DNA of 64,000 nt from Phylloscopus collybita (GCA_027886175.1 JAJNNQ010000130.1:14587501-14651500), one strand, 5' to 3'; positions 37,001-51,558 are shown, counted from the stretch's first letter. The notes: generated from the sequence alone by a model not told the origin. Translations and numbers: made by a program.

Positions 37001-40000
37001 GTGTAATTGTGGATTTGTAATGCCTGCTTACCCCAGGACATTCCAAGAGAGGGGACTTTGAAAGGAAAATGGGTCTTTCTTTCAGCTCTCGGTCATTTTG
37101 CCAACTTGCTGAATGTGCTTTTCTTTTACAAAGCAATTGGACAATAATGATAAGAAATTACCAGATGCCACCGAGTCGCATAAAACCCACTAACCCAAAG
37201 AAACATTGGAAGACATTCTTTTCATTTCATTTGATTACAGGGTGGACTTTAAAATGAGATCTGCACAGAGAAAAGTCTTCGCTACCCAGACGATCGCGGA
37301 CGAGTGAGAATGTTTGCTTCAGAAATCTGAACCAAGCAGAGCTCTCAGAGAGGACATTTTGGCCTTTAAATGAATGTAATTTGTGGATTGATGATAACTA
37401 GGCACAGTACTGACATGAGCTCCCAGACACTGCTAGACAATTGGAAAGTACAGGAAATCCATAAGTTGGATCTTTCTCCTTGGGGGATACACTTCGTCTG
37501 ACCTGGAAACCACACACTCAACCCTGTCCAGAAAGAAAAATATTAGTCACTGGTAGGTGGGCTCTCAACCTTACCTTGCAGGAGCCTGATGACAGCCTGT
37601 CAAGGATGGGTCCTTGTCTAGAGGGACTTGGCTTCAAAACAAAATATTACAGTGGGAACATTACCATTTGAGCTCCCTCTAACTTTTCGTCTAAAAGCAA
37701 GACCACATATTTTGGCAGGATGTAGAATTGCCATCAGTGGAAGCAACATTCCCTCCTTTAACCATTAGTATGTGACTGCAAATTTGATGATCTTCTTAGT
37801 AATCCATATCTCATCACATTCTCATTAACATAGTAATGGAAATAGTAAATGGCTGTGAAATTACTCTGAACTCCTAAGTGTTATGCCTTTGTAGTGTCTA
37901 CTTTGTCTCTTCCAAGTTTCTTGTTAATGGAGAAGGAAATCCATCAATACATTAATAGGATTAGTAGAGTCCCCAGATTTTTTCACTTTGACTGTGTTTG
38001 GGTAATATAATTTGGAGTTAATAAAAATAGTTGTTCTCTGAATTTCTGGTTATCTCTGTATGCTGGGTACATACCACTGGCCTCAAAAACTTCCAGTACC
38101 ACTGCTTCAGCTTCATTGTATGAGGGAAGAATCTACAACCAAACTAAAAAACACTAAGTTTTTTTTTTTCACTACACAGGGCTCCTCTGCTCCTCACCTA
38201 TATTTTCCAGCTATTTCCTCTGCTCATACACATTCTCCATCCCACAGTAGAGTGGTCCCAACTCTGCATAGCCAGGCAAACAGGCATTTGGGGTCAGAGT
38301 AATGTGCAAGAGAATCCACTGCAGTGACAGCAGTAAAAGCTCCAGCACAAAGGAACCCTGTCCCTGTCACAAGCAGTGCTGTCTCCTGTGACATGCCTCA
38401 TTGAGATCACTCACCCACGACCCAGTGCCAGAGGTGCATCCAAAGGCACGGGGTGTTAAAAAAGTTAATCACCAGCCCATGTCCTGGTGCAAGTCCCAGC
38501 TCCTTATCCAAAATTCTCTCATCAAGCAGGGTTAAGACAACTACCAAGACTTACACACCTTAAAATGGCAGCTTGGGTTTCTCCTCTGAGATGTTCATGG
38601 ATTTTATAGCAGTTTTCAGCCACCACTGCTCCTTTACTGGAGCTTTCCTGCTTCTCGCTGCTGGCTTTCACACTTTCTTCTGTGCTTTGGCCCATGAGCT
38701 CTTTTAAAGGGACTGAATAACGTTTCCCACATGACAAATTGGCAGCCCTGGATCATTATTATTCTTTAGGTTAAACAAACAGTTTGGGTAGGGAACAGGT
38801 CTAGGTTAACTGAGGTAACAAGAGGAAGGAGCAGAGCTGCTGCTGAGCCCAAACACTTGGTGGGTGGCATTTGCTTGCTTCACTACTGCTGCTCCAAATT
38901 GCATGGAATTGGCAGCCCAAGTGTTTTGCAATCAGGAATCAGGACTAAAACTGTGCAGTTTTAGCACTGGGGCTACAAGTTCCATTTTGGGTTGGGTCTT
39001 TTTTATTGCTTTCCTCCTTAGATAGGAGATCTAGGAATTTACTGTTGCTTTTTGTTTTTCTTTCTTAAGCAGATCTGCTTTTCTTACAAATATTTGGCTT
39101 TGCAAGTCAAGGCTTGGATAGAAACACCCAGTGCAGAAGATGTGATCTGCCTGTGATGCCACCAAAATCTCAATCTGCCTCAAGGAGGACTTTCCACTTG
39201 CAGCTTGATAGATCTCCATGGAAAGATGAGGCATTGCCTTGTTTCCAGGACTGCTCTGATCTCAGACTGTCTGCTTATCTGGGAGAATCTCACAGGATTT
39301 ATCCCAGTTATTGCTTTTGCACAGGGAAAAGCTAATAAAAGGTACAGCTTTCATATTAAGCAAATCTTGGTGTGTGGTATGAGACCTGCTGCAGTGTCTG
39401 GACCAGAAGGCAAAATTTCATCTTAGTCAGGCTTTTCCAAGAGACAGGTAAGTCCCTTGGTAAATGCAAGGAGGAATGGTTGAATTTCATTGTTTGTACA
39501 GAAGCCCATACCCACACTTTTAAAGTAAACCAACCTAGATCCCCACAGGGTCTCTCAGACTGTTTACTTTTAAACTCCTGGAAAATTTGGGGTGGTAGTT
39601 TAATTGACTTGTTACCTTACTCTCCTGGCAGCTCCCTCAGTACCTTTGCTCACTACAGGAAAAATGAAAACAGGAAAGAAATGGAGAAAAAAAAAAAAAA
39701 AAAGAAAAAAGAAAAAATTCTATCCCATAAAGATAACACAATAAATGTTGCATCAGCAATTTTCGAAAAGGGTTTTGTTGTTATCAAAACTGGCAGACAT
39801 TAAACAGACAGTCTCAGAATAATTGATATGGGCAAGGGGGCAAGCATTTAGTCTCCCAGCAGGCCAGCCACCTGTGCAAACAGCACTTCCAACTTCTATT
39901 TCGGCTGCTGGCTCCTGAACAGTCAATTATTTAGGGCTTTCCAGAGATTTCAGTGGTAGAGAAAAAAATATCCAAGCCTGTGTTTGAAAGGTAGCTTTAT

Positions 40001-41853
40001 CAGCATAGCTGGGTGGTGCAATTACAGCCTGCCTTTGTTCCTCTGTAGGTGACTGCAGGCTCCAGCCAGAGCACTCTCTTTTGTCTAACTTTTGGGGAGT
40101 AGTGATAGCACCATCCATAATGTTCTCATGTTCCTCATGCCCTGCACAGGCTTTTCTACCTGCAGTATCCCTGCACACGCTGCGGGAGAACAAGGTGAAT
40201 TCAGTGAGACACAGAGCATTTCATCCTCTCCTTTCCTCCCAAGAAGAGATAAAAATTCTTGAATAATTTATGGGTGGTTTCAGCAATGACTAAATGCCAT
40301 GGAAAACAAACTTGGAAAGAACTTTTCCTGTAGTTGAAGCTTTCCTGAGCCATCCTTCAACAATGCACAATTAAAGAGTGAGAAAAGATGAACAGGTTTA
40401 TCTCACTCATCTGAAATAAACATTGGTGTACATGATACATATTTTTAGGTAAGCCTTATAATAACAAAAATAATAATAACTAAAAAAAAAAACAACTAAA
40501 AGGAGCTGTATTTCCTTCTATTCTGGGGAGAAGTAGAACCACTAACTGCTAAATTATACATTGGTTAAGCTGGTTTATGATTTCCTAAGTGTCTGTTGTA
40601 AGGTTTCTTGTACACATGGCAAAGGAGGATATTTGATTTCAGAAGCCTTTGATGATCTACATCATGCCTTGTTCTGCACTCCCATGGGAATTTTGGAAGA
40701 AACTGTGCTACTTTTATTCAATGAAATGAACCCTTTTACACAAACATAAAATAATTCATGTGGGAAAACACATTCCTAAAGTGATGTATAAAATGTTTGG
40801 CTCTGATCTGCTCATTAACACCCAGGAACAAGGTTTACCAGTCAGTGCTGACAGCTCAGTTTTCAGTAGTGGTCAGGAGATGAAATATCAAATCATCATA
40901 TATGCTCATGCAAGCAAATGTTTTCCCTGTGTGTTCCTCTCCTTACAGGATTGTTTACAAGTCCTGTATTTGTAATTCTATGTCCACTTTTTTATTTGGT
41001 GTCTTTCAGAATGAATTGCTCCAGATTCTTCAAGCTGTTTAAACACTGATGCCCGGGACCCACCATTGTTTGTTTCCTTCCCATTTTATTTGCCCAGTAA
41101 GGTACGTACACAGCCCCTTTATGTCCTACAAAGTTAATATTTTCTTGCCAAGTTTTTGACTGCAACCCCTAAGTTGCCTTAAAGTGTATTTTGGGATCAA
41201 AACTGATGCCAGTTTTGACCAAACAGCATCCTATTACCCTTCCATTTTGTTCCTCAGCAGATTCGTCGCAGCTCACTTAACAAAACAGATTTATCATTTT
41301 GTCTTTCTGTTAGGCTCCATATCCTACTCCTTGTTTCATCCTGCTAGTCCCAGTAACATTTCTGTCAAATGGCTATGTGCCATGCTCTTCTGGCAACATG
41401 GCATTTACAACTTTGGTCTCAAAGCATCTCCTGTTATCACCAATGAAAGAGATTGCACTGCATTATGCAAACAAAGTGTAAACAATAATGCAAAGTTTAA
41501 ATGCCTTTTAGCCACCTGAAATTTGCTTGTTTTTTTTTCACTGAAGTATTTTTTCCTTGAAACACTGAATGCCTCCCAACCTAGGGATGTCTCCGCACTC
41601 ACAGCACCCTGGATGCATTTCCCAGTCTCCAGGGGTCCTACCTGAAGTTCTGCTGGGATATCCTGCTCACTCCTGGAGATCTTACAGATCCCTTCTGCTC
41701 TGTGCTCCATCTATGTAAACAGTGCACACAGAAGATGTGTGTTTCTCTAACTTTCCAAATGTTCCCTCTCCACAGGGGTCTCGATAGGTCTGTGCTTTGC
41801 ACCATGGCTGCTCTTCTGGGGGCCCCCAGGCCCAAGTGAAGTGCTGATGGATA
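37001..41853. other. Non-coding unique DNA, no gene seen
   Basis: No exon or mobile element is recognised. An A-rich run at about 39687-39715 makes the open frame 39372-39803 lysine-rich at its end, and that frame resembles no known protein. A-rich and T-rich short runs also occur near 38159 and 40475. Confidence 0.7.
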
Positions 41854-42147
41854 TGATGCCTTAAGTTTTAGGTTTCAGATTCTTTTTTTCAGATTCTATT
41901 TTTCAGATTCTCTGCTGCCCAGGTGTGTAGTTCTGAGCCTCATATTAAGTGTCAGTCAGGTCTCCTCATGGAGTAGGTAGGCAAAACAAATCCTTTTCCT
42001 GCTGAAGACCAAGGACAACGAGTAAAAGTTTTCAGGCCCAAAAGCACAAACAACAGTGGACTGAAGGGAGGAAGAAGAAAGATGAGACCTCACAACCTGA
42101 AGCTGTAATTGGGCAGTTAAACCCCAATATGCAAATGGACCAAAACT

Positions 42148-42155
42148 CATAAAAG
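42148..42155 (+). promoter_or_regulatory. TATA-like box in the LTR
   Basis: CATAAAAG lies 19 bases beyond the start of an ATGCAAAT octamer and about 110 bases before the AATAAA signal, which is a credible LTR promoter layout. Whether it is still active cannot be told. Confidence 0.5.
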
Positions 42156-42260
42156 TGTGAGACCTCATGACCATGGTCCAGTTTGTGACCATTCTAAGTC
42201 CACCTTGGGTGTAGCCCTGCTCAGACTCTGTCTGCTCAAGGTGGGTCCTAGAGGCCTTTT

Positions 42261-42266
42261 AATAAA
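42261..42266 (+). promoter_or_regulatory. LTR polyadenylation signal
   Basis: An intact AATAAA about 60 bases before the right end of the LTR, in the place expected for the end of R. Confidence 0.65.
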
Positions 42267-45200
42267 TACCTACTTTATTCTCTAGCTCTGTCCAGTCTCT
42301 GTTTCAGGTCAGCCTTCCTAAGGCATCAGACATGCAGCCACAACTGCAGGCAAGGAGCTGTGAACCACCAGGGAGTAAAACTCTGACTTTCCACCCAAAC
42401 TCGGCACATTTGTTTTCAATAAGCAAGGAAAGCATCAGCTGAAATATCTGTTTTCTGCTAAGAGAGTAAACTAAGATAAAACCTTTCCAGCAAAACTAAC
42501 CATTATCCACAAAAGTAAAGGGAGGCCAAAGTGCATCAGTTTTGTTTGCTTCATAGGACTTCTTTTGGAGGGGGTTGGAACATCAGGCAGATGCTAAAAT
42601 ATTCACAAAGCCCAGGGTTAATAGACATTTGGCATCCATCCTGCATCAGCTGGACTTGTAATCACCCAAGAGATTTACAAGGGCCAACCTGCCTTGCTTA
42701 GAGTGGTCAACATCAATCTTAATACAGGGTGCTGGTTTCTACAAAGTGTCACTCATGCCTAAAGTATATGGTTCTAGGGCAGATATGCCAGGAAAAAATC
42801 ATAGCAAGATAAAGATTGGAAATTATATTTTAAAAAGAAATCACCACAGCAATGAGATTCAGTCTCGTTTGAATTCTTCATCTCATCACTGCTATTGCCC
42901 CTCATAAAATGACAGCTATTTTAATCACTTTATTGCTAAAATTTCTGTGGTGCTTTGGGTTTGCCTGGTGGGTAAACAAGTACTCCCCTATTCATTCCTT
43001 GATGTTTTTGTGAGGGCCATTTTATGTGTTGATGTATGTTGTAAACTTAACAGAGCCTGGCCCTTTTTAAACTGTTTAGTGAAAATACCATGGGTTCATT
43101 TCAGAGGCTACCAAATGGAAAGTACAGCTTTACAACAGATTTTATCTTACACTCTACCTTTTTTACCCCCTCTTAAAATTTTATTTTAATTTCTAGACTT
43201 CGTGTCCCTTTATTGATTTTAGAAGAAATGGTGTGTCTGCACCTTCCTCTTACTCAAAACTCACTTTCACAAAGATCCAAAATAATCTTTGCCATCATAC
43301 AATTTGTTTTCCTTTCTGCCACCAAAACAATTATAAAACAATTAAAGCCTGATGAACTAGCTTTGCATCTGTCTTGTCAATGGCAAAACTGAGGAATTCA
43401 CATCAGTGATTCATACAGTTTTCCAATTAATGGAAAATAAAACAGTCAAAAGCATGAGAAAGAAGGTTCATAAGTGGAAGGATTTATTTCTATATGTACC
43501 AAAGTGTTTGATTACACAAAATTGCAGATATGCTGCTCCATATCATGCTGGAAGATGATATAAGTTTTGTGTTTGTTGTAGTAAATGGGACCCTTCATCT
43601 CAGGTGCACAAGACTTCCAGCCCTTTTCCCAAAAACTGGAATGGAGGACCTTAGAAAACCTTTCAGGATATTTGCTCTCAAGCTTTTCATGTCTTATGTG
43701 AATGCTGACTGGGAACTGATGCTCCCAATTCAATCAAAAAGTCCTCCTCAGAGGACTCCAAGTGCATATGCAGGAGCCTTTGTGTCTGCAATAATTATAC
43801 AGAGAGACCAGGCAGTTAAATTAGACTCTGAGAATTAGACTTCATGGAAATCCTTAGCTCCCAGATAAATATCACAAAAGAAACAGATTTCTACCCCCAC
43901 TCCAGCTGCAAAATTTGTTAATTTATCTTCTTCCATTTGTGAGGCAGGGCTCACTCTTCCAGCTTTACACACATTCCTCTGCCACATCAAGAGAAAAAGA
44001 CATTACAAGCACTGTTCTGTCATGATTTTCTGTGAAAGGTATTTTAATTGGATTTAATTGTCACAGTATATTCTCTGTGTCCCCAGTCTGAAATGGGGGG
44101 CTTAGCCCCTCCCCCAGGTAGCTAGAGTTAATAAAATAAGCAATCCTTTTCTGCATCCTTATCTGCCATCTGGGCATTGCTAGGGTCAGTAATTCCCTGT
44201 ACCAGTGGAAGCACAGATGGATTTGGGGAATTAGGGCTTCACACAGATTGTGATGTAGATTCCCTCAAAATGGGAGCTTTTGTTTTTAAACAAATTAAGT
44301 ACCTCCTTCTCTGCTTGGTTACAAAGGCCCTTTTCCAATATCCAATCACATATCCCTGTAATCCTTTTGTTATTGCAGCCTCAGTAACAACCTCACAGGG
44401 GAAAATTAAAGCCAACCTCTGTCTGGAAATGGTGGGCAGCTTCACCAACTCACCGAGACACCAGGCTGGGAGCCTTTTGTGCAGTATCAGACTTGACATA
44501 CGACTCCCAAAAGGACCACAGATGCAGTATTTGCACTATTTTTGCCTTTCTACCAATATTTCCTCATCATTTGCCCCACTTTGCCTCCTTCCCTGAGCCT
44601 CTGGAAAGTGCCTGAACCTGGGAAGGGCTTTTGGAGCAAGATAACCACAACAGAAAATTAATCCTTTGCCAATCCTTCACCTGGCAGCTGTTTGCCACCA
44701 GTTCTACTTGGACACCAAACCACTTTCAATGGGTTTTTCCTTCATATCTCTTTACCACAGAGCTCCTGCATCCAGTGAATGTCACTGGGTACGTTGTGTT
44801 TTTAAGGAGATAATTTCAGGCAGTGTGTGATGTTTGCATGGTTTCCAGAAAACACAAGGAACAGAAAATTAGCCATATTTTTCCTGATGATTTAGAGTTG
44901 CTATTAAATTCTACTTCCATTTCTAATGAACACTGAAAAAAACCAGCTTTTTTTTTCCTTTTTTAATTGTTATTTATGACATCCATGGAACAGAAAGTAA
45001 GCCCACTGGACCAGAAACAATCTCATAGTCTTCATTCAAGATACAAGTTTAATAGCCAAAATGTATTAAAGTCATTAGAAAGCTCAGTAAACTGTTTTTA
45101 CAGTAAGCTAAAAAAGGTTACAGTCCCCAAAGTTTGCCTTGTTTAAACTACATTCATCACCAGTTTGGAGACAAACATGCATTTAGACACTTTGTCTGGC

Positions 45201-48200
45201 TGCAGAAGTATTTTCCACCATCTATTATTTTCTGTCAGCTGACAGCACTGACTCTTCCAAGTATTGAATTTAATGCTGAAAGTAGAAACACTATTCCTGC
45301 TTTCCTTTTGCTGTCCCAGAGCACCCTCCAGGCTCCAGCCATGTTGCTAATCCTGGGCTGGGATTCCAGTTGGTGTCATGGGCAGTGCTGGGGCCCCAGG
45401 GAAGGGAAGGGGGCCACCTCAGATGATTCCCTACACCCTTGCTTTCCTAAATAACATTGGTCTCCTGCCCCAGCTGGTTCCTTGATTGGTATAGCAGTAA
45501 CTTTAATTTTCACCAGGCTGCAATGAGGCAAGGAAGTGAGCAATAGAGGTCGTCTGGGATGTTCTGGCCTTGAACTCTCTGGACATTCAGATCTGGGTGA
45601 ACATTATTATGGTGACCCAATTGCAACTGATGAAGTTAAAGGCTGTAAATTATTTAACTCTATTGTTTGGGCTATTTCTAGAAATCTTATTCAGTATTGT
45701 GGGAAGCAGGAGTTTTTTTTCTTTTTTTTCTGCTTTTCCATTACCTGCTGAGTAAGGATACAGTAATGTCAAATTCCTCACATTCTTTCTATTGAAGAAG
45801 GCTGAGAAAGAAAACTCACCAAAGGTTTTTAAGAGAAAAATCCTGAGAAATACCTGTAAAGCAGAACTCCAAGCTTCAGCCATGGGAGATGATATTTTTT
45901 TGTTGTTGTTGCTGCTATATTTGAAACACTTTTGTTATCATTGAAAGCCCTTGATTGAGAATGCAAGGCAGAAATTTAGATTATCCTGATAGTCATCCAC
46001 TTTAAGAGGTGGGGAAGCACACCTGTGCAGGCATTCCCAAAGAGGGATGTTTAAGGTGGTGGCTGACTGGAAATTTAAAGGATGGTTCCTCTCTGTATAT
46101 GTCTGTGTAACAAGTGTGATTGAATCTTGTTCATGAGAGCTCCTATTGAGGGTGAGAGTTATTTTAGCTTGAGGAATGAGCCTGCTTTGTCCTTTCTCCC
46201 CCAGCATCAGCAGCAAAGGGCAGAAGGGGACGAGGTGCTGGGCCCAGGGGACAGGGTGTTCTGCCATCACAGAGATATTCCCTTGGTCCACTGAACATCC
46301 CCTGCCTCTGTCTCAGGACCCCCCATATTTGGGGACAGAAGAAACTTTCCCACCAGAGAAAGGGAAAGATTTCTGGCTTTCAGGTTTCTCTACAGTATGA
46401 AGGTGGAAGAAAACCCTGCAGAGGATCCCCGTAGCCATCCAGTCATCCTCCCAGCAGGGTCTTTGCCTGCAGAGTCATGTTTTATGCTTTGGACACTAAC
46501 AGAATGACTGAAGTCTTTGGTCTTTGCTCTTGACACAGAACACTTGACAGACACATAATGGTGTGTTTGACAAGTCTGTGCAAGGGGATCTTTTGATCTC
46601 TCCTTGGCCTACGGAGCAAATATTTAGGTATGAAAACCCACTGACTGCCCAACACATACCTCCTCAAGTGACCAACATGCTGTGAGCAGAAATACCCCAG
46701 GCACTCATTCTTTATGAGCCTTCCAGCAATCTGAAAACATCACCTACACAGTTTTTCCAATCTCTACAAAGAGTTTGAACCCAAAAAAAGAGGCGAGGGG
46801 GTCGTTACTAGAAAATAAACCAGGCGGTGCTTTATGTAACCGCAAGGTATAGGGCACCTCTGCTCCTCAGCTGCAGGGTAATTGCTGACTGCTCAAGCTC
46901 ATGGAAAATGCTTAGAGCCAAGCTGCATGCACATCTCATGTTTTTTAAAAGGCATGCATGCAGCAGTTTTCTTTGCTCTATAGCAGCATGGGTGTTTCAG
47001 CATGACCTCCTCTGCTCCAGTGGCAACCCCAGCGGAGAAGAACTGCACATTTAAAAACAGTCTTAAATGTGGAAGGTTGGCACATTCACATGGAACCTGT
47101 TTCAAGCACTGAGATAGGGTGCCCTTCACATTTACTTGTCTGTAATGAGTTTTGATTTTAAGGGATTAGGGTGCAGCAAATATATCAATCATCTCAACCA
47201 TCTGATTGGGCTCCTCACGGGATCACCAAGTGTGCTTAGGAGAGAAAATCACTTTTAAAGTGGGCACTGTGTCTAGTATAGACCTCAGGACATGAAGACT
47301 GTTTCCCCAGTCTTAACATGCAATGAATTTCCCTTTTCTCTTTGGAAATTCTCTAATTATTTGTCTTTCCTACCCCGTAAGTTAACACTTGCTAACTTGA
47401 TTTGAAAACTCCTTTTTCCCAAAGATGCCCATGAGGTTACAGGAGTTATTTCTATCTACTCGGTGCCTTCAAATGATTTCTGTTTGATTCCTGTAAACAG
47501 TTTCAGCTGCAAGCTCTAGTGTGTAAATATTCACCCTTTCAGTCAGAGCAGAGGGAAAGCAGTGCAAGTAGAAATTATGTTTGAGGACTGTATGATTTTC
47601 TCTACTACCCAAGGAGCAAAGAGAAACAAGAACTGCAATATTTTTATGCCCATTAATTATTCAAATGCTCCAATATTTTGTCTCAGACTAGGTTCACTAT
47701 GTACTGATGCAGTGTAATGATAACAATGAACTGGAAAAGGAAGGTTTATTAATCATATGTCTTGTTTCAGTTTAAAAAAAATGACTTGATTTAATATGAA
47801 GCACCTACAGAGGTCCATGCTTTCAGAAATTGCATCTCATTTTAGATTTACATGGGTATAATTTAACAGATTTTAATCAGGAATTGTAGCATACAAATGC
47901 AGAGTCACAATTCAGTTACATACTCTAGGCCCACAAAAGCTCTTTGTCTGCTACAAACACTTAATTCTTGACATAAGTGTAGAGACAGGATGGTGTTTGG
48001 AAGGTGAACTGATAGTTTTTTCAGTTTTTCCACCCAGCTGGCATGGGTGACATTTCAAGATGCTACAGATGACCTCTTCAGTGAACTGCAGGAAGTTTTT
48101 TTCAGGTTAGGTTTCAGATACTGTGTGAAATGCTGGTCTGGAGCCATTTTCTTTATCTGACATGGCTCAAGCCCATGCAGAAAGGTCAAGTAACTTGCCC

Positions 48201-48887
48201 TAAGTGACAGAGTGACTGAGTGGCTCCTAGACCTCTGCTCTCAGCTCCTGGACCTCCCATGCTCCTCAGCCATGTCACAGAAATTCAAGAGCCTGTGCCT
48301 AAAGTGTAACTGCCTCAAGTCATGTCTTGCTGAAACTGTGTCTGGAGGGGGAAGACAGTATCTAAAGGTGAAAAGCATGACTTTTGCCCTCATCAACAAG
48401 CCTGCAAATGCCTGCTTCCCCCCTCTTTTCCCCCTGTCCCACCTGGTTCAACAGCCACCAGGGTATCTCCCCTCCCCAGCAGCCTGCCTCTACATCAGCA
48501 CCTTTCCAAAGAGGGCAGATTGCAAAACACACTTCTGCTGAGGGGCTTATTTCTTCTCAGTCATAACCTCCTGACTCATTTAATAGACTAAGTATCTGGG
48601 ATGCAGCCCAAAACTTTGTAGCTGGATTCTGTTTTCTGTCCCTTTCAGTCCTCTAAGGAGTGTGAGCTTGAGACCCCTCTGTAGTGTTGCCTGCTTGATC
48701 CAGGCAGCAAGGACACAGAAAATGAAAGGAAAAACCAGTCTGTCAAACCCAGCTTATGTTCCTGGCAAAATATTGTTGCTTTGTTTTTTTTTTTTTTTTA
48801 AATGCTCTTAAAAGACCTGCACACATAAAATAAAGCAGTCAACCATCCAGCCACAGACTTGAAGTGTGTTATACAGACAGGTTGGCC

Positions 48888-48940
48888 ACAGGGCTCCCAT
48901 TGACTTTAATGGAAGTTTTGATACAAATACCAATTTGCAG
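48888..48940. repeat. Possible ancient amniote interspersed repeat remnant
   Basis: CTCCCATTGACTTTAATGG, followed by AAGTTTTG, resembles the CCCATTGACTTCAATGGG-type word of old dispersed repeats in birds and reptiles. The copy at 20870-20945 carries a related GACTTCAATGGG. The match is short and the family is uncertain. Confidence 0.35.
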
Positions 48941-51537
48941 GGTATTGGTAATCTGTACATTCACTGCCACTAGAGAAAGTTTTAGAGAAGTAAAATATCT
49001 TGGGGGGTTCAAGCTAATGGAAAAACTCCATGATGTCATGACAGCATGGCTCAGATCTTATTTTACTCTTGAGTGTCTGAGTGGATTGGTGATGCCATGA
49101 TTCCAGAGCTCTGGTATGAGTTTTTACATGCTGTCTTATTTCCACATGTCTGAAGAGTCCTGAACTTTCCCCTGCAGTATATCACAAGTCTTTGTAAATA
49201 TGAGGATACAAGGGAAAAAATTCCTTCTTCTTTCTGAAGGTAAAATGCTGTACTACTTTTTAAATTAAAGCTTTCTTCGAGGGTATTTTAACTTTTAATA
49301 CTGGTTTGCCACATATAGATAGAGGCTGTTATTTTTCTAACCCCTCTGAATATTTAGCATTCCACCAGAGGTATTTTTTTTATTGGCTTGTGCCATAAAT
49401 CTCAGTGTCATGGGCCTTTTGTGCATACTAAAAAGTTAAAGAGGTTCACCAACTCAGCAAAACCATGCCTAACTGCAAAGCTACAAAAACAGATTGTTTC
49501 TGAGATTTTAGGAAGAAAAAAAATGCCCAGAATTACGGCTTGATGGGATAAACCTGCAAGGAAACAACTGCATTAGCAGTGAATATTTATAAGTGATTAG
49601 GTATGCCTGTTAGAATGATCCTTTGGAAGCCAAATATATTGCAGTACATCTCTTTTTCTCTCAAAGGATTTGTATCTTAATTTTGGACTCGACACTTTGG
49701 TGACTGAGTGAATCAGCTGAAAGAGCACATCACTTTTCTCACTGAGAACATTTTAGCAGCACCACTGTTCTTCCCAGTGCTCTAATTGCCTCTGATTTTA
49801 GAGATCCTACAAAAGCAGTAAGTTTTTCTGTCAGAGCCCATAAAAGAGACGGGAATCAGTGAGTGAATTGAATTTAGAAATCATTTCAAGCAGTCTGTCA
49901 CCCTCAGATGATTATGAGGAGGTTGCTGTACAAGGAAGGCAGGCAGCTATACCATGTCAGTCTAGATTGCATAAGAGACAACAGAGGTAGCTGAAAATTG
50001 ATAGTGTGTGAAAAAATATCTGATAGATTTATTCAAAATGTGGAGCAAAGTGGCTACACAAAAGTAGAGATAATAATTTTAACAGATGGTTCTTCAGGAA
50101 GGCTCAGAAAAGAGAAGGTCACAAATAGCAGAGTGGGAGATGCCCAGGAGATAAAAATATTAAATGGAAAGAGAATGTGGATTTTGCTGCTCTGTAGAAA
50201 AAGCAATGACAAAATAGTCTATGTCACGCAGGAGGGGTGAACAAAAAAGGCAGATGTCAAATGGAATCAGCTGGGAAGAGTGGAGTCCACTCTAAACACT
50301 TGAGAGAAAATAAAAAAATATATATGGTTTATATGTCTGTGTCTCAACAACTGATATAAGGAGCAGACTTTTCCAAGATTCTGTTCACTGATTATCTGGA
50401 CAGGAGACCTGGCCAAAATGTACTGTACTGAGGCTCCTTTTTGGCCAGTGTTCCTGCACTTAGTTCCATGGAAACTATGGAATGGACAGGTAGGAGGAAA
50501 AGACCTCAAGTGCACATCCAGATCCCATCCCAGCACAGATCTGGGATGAATCCAGGACCTGCACTTGGGCCCAGAAGCCAGGAAGCACTGCCAAATCCCA
50601 CAATATTCACATGGTCTTAGCAGAGCGCAGGAGGATCATGAAACCATCAGAGAGATGCAGCTGTGAGAGAGGCAAAGAGCTGTCCTGGGATGGAGCAGGG
50701 GAGGGATTTCCAGCAGAGATAAGGAAGCATTAATGCCTTAAAAGGCCCTTGTCTGGCACAGTGTACTTAGTGTCCTCCACTTTGGAGGAAAACTGACTTG
50801 TGCAGGAAGATGTAGGGTCAGGAGCTGCCTGGGGAAAGGAGAGACTGACACTTGAAGATATCAGTGAAAGACAGAGCTGGGTGGTTTAGTTTCCCTGTAA
50901 AGGAGAAATAATCACTATATTTTGACACTTGGGGACATAAATGCCAGTTAATTCCCACCCACTTACCCCTCAGAGCTTTCCAGCATCACCTGCCTTGCCC
51001 ATCTGGAGGGTGACAGCATCACCACCAGTGACAGCTGTGGCTCACTGCTGCTCTCCCCTCCATGCCACAGCTGCTGTTAAGGTGGAGGAGAACTTTAAGT
51101 TATCCCCAGGTGGAAGCACTGCTGTTTGTCCAAAATAGCTGTGTTGTTCAGGCCCATATTGCTTGCTCTCCCCATAAATCCAGCTACTTGACCGTGGTTT
51201 TGGTTTTAATTTTTTTCTGGCACATGGCATTTGGTCCCACAACACACCCAGTGGCTCAGGCCAAGAATGACACTTAATTTTCGAGCAGCCTTATTGATGG
51301 TATTATAGCTAATATAAATTATACTGAGATATTTAAAATAGCAGCAAGTTCATTTTGTTGCCCAAAAATAGTACGTGAAGGGCTTTGTATTTTCTTTTAA
51401 TCATTTTCATTCAACAGGTAAACACTCTGCAAGCAATTGCTTCTAATGCAAAGCCAAGTCAGGTATTAGATAGCGAGGGTTAGTAAGTATTTGAGTTTGG
51501 GAACACTGAAACACTGAGAAATGCTGTGTTTTCACTC

Positions 51538-51558
51538 AAAAAAAAAAAAAAAAAAAAA
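51538..51558. repeat. Run of 21 A
   Basis: A pure homopolymer with no visible retroposed body on its left. It is recorded as simple sequence only. Confidence 0.9.

Larger units (their letters stand above)
41854..42328 (+). mobile_element. Solo LTR of an endogenous retrovirus
   Basis: About 475 bases bounded by an imperfect inverted terminal repeat: TGATGCCTTAAG at the left and CCTAAGGCATCA at the right (one mismatch over 12 when paired). Inside, in the expected order for a plus-strand LTR, are a threefold TTTCAGATTCT repeat near the left end (41873-41910), an octamer word ATGCAAAT (42129-42136), a TATA-like CATAAAAG (42148-42155) and a polyadenylation signal AATAAA (42261-42266). The flanks GATA (41850-41853) and GACA (42329-42332) may be a decayed four-base target duplication. 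No gag, pol or env remnant adjoins it, so the provirus probably recombined down to one LTR. The family is not named. Confidence 0.85.

Noticed and set aside
37280..37310. Cluster of CpG near GACGATCGCGGACGAG
   Set aside because: Only a few CpGs in about 30 bases, far too small for a CpG island or promoter.
39372..39803. 143-codon open frame ending in a lysine-rich stretch
   Set aside because: The lysines come from an A-run. The rest resembles nothing known and overlaps other frames.
44090..44118. G-run and C-run around GGGGGGCTTAGCCCC
   Set aside because: A small hairpin is possible, but it is too short and isolated to call a feature.
44177..44596. 139-codon plus-strand open frame
   Set aside because: No recognisable family, and the minus strand is open across 44239-44499 as well.
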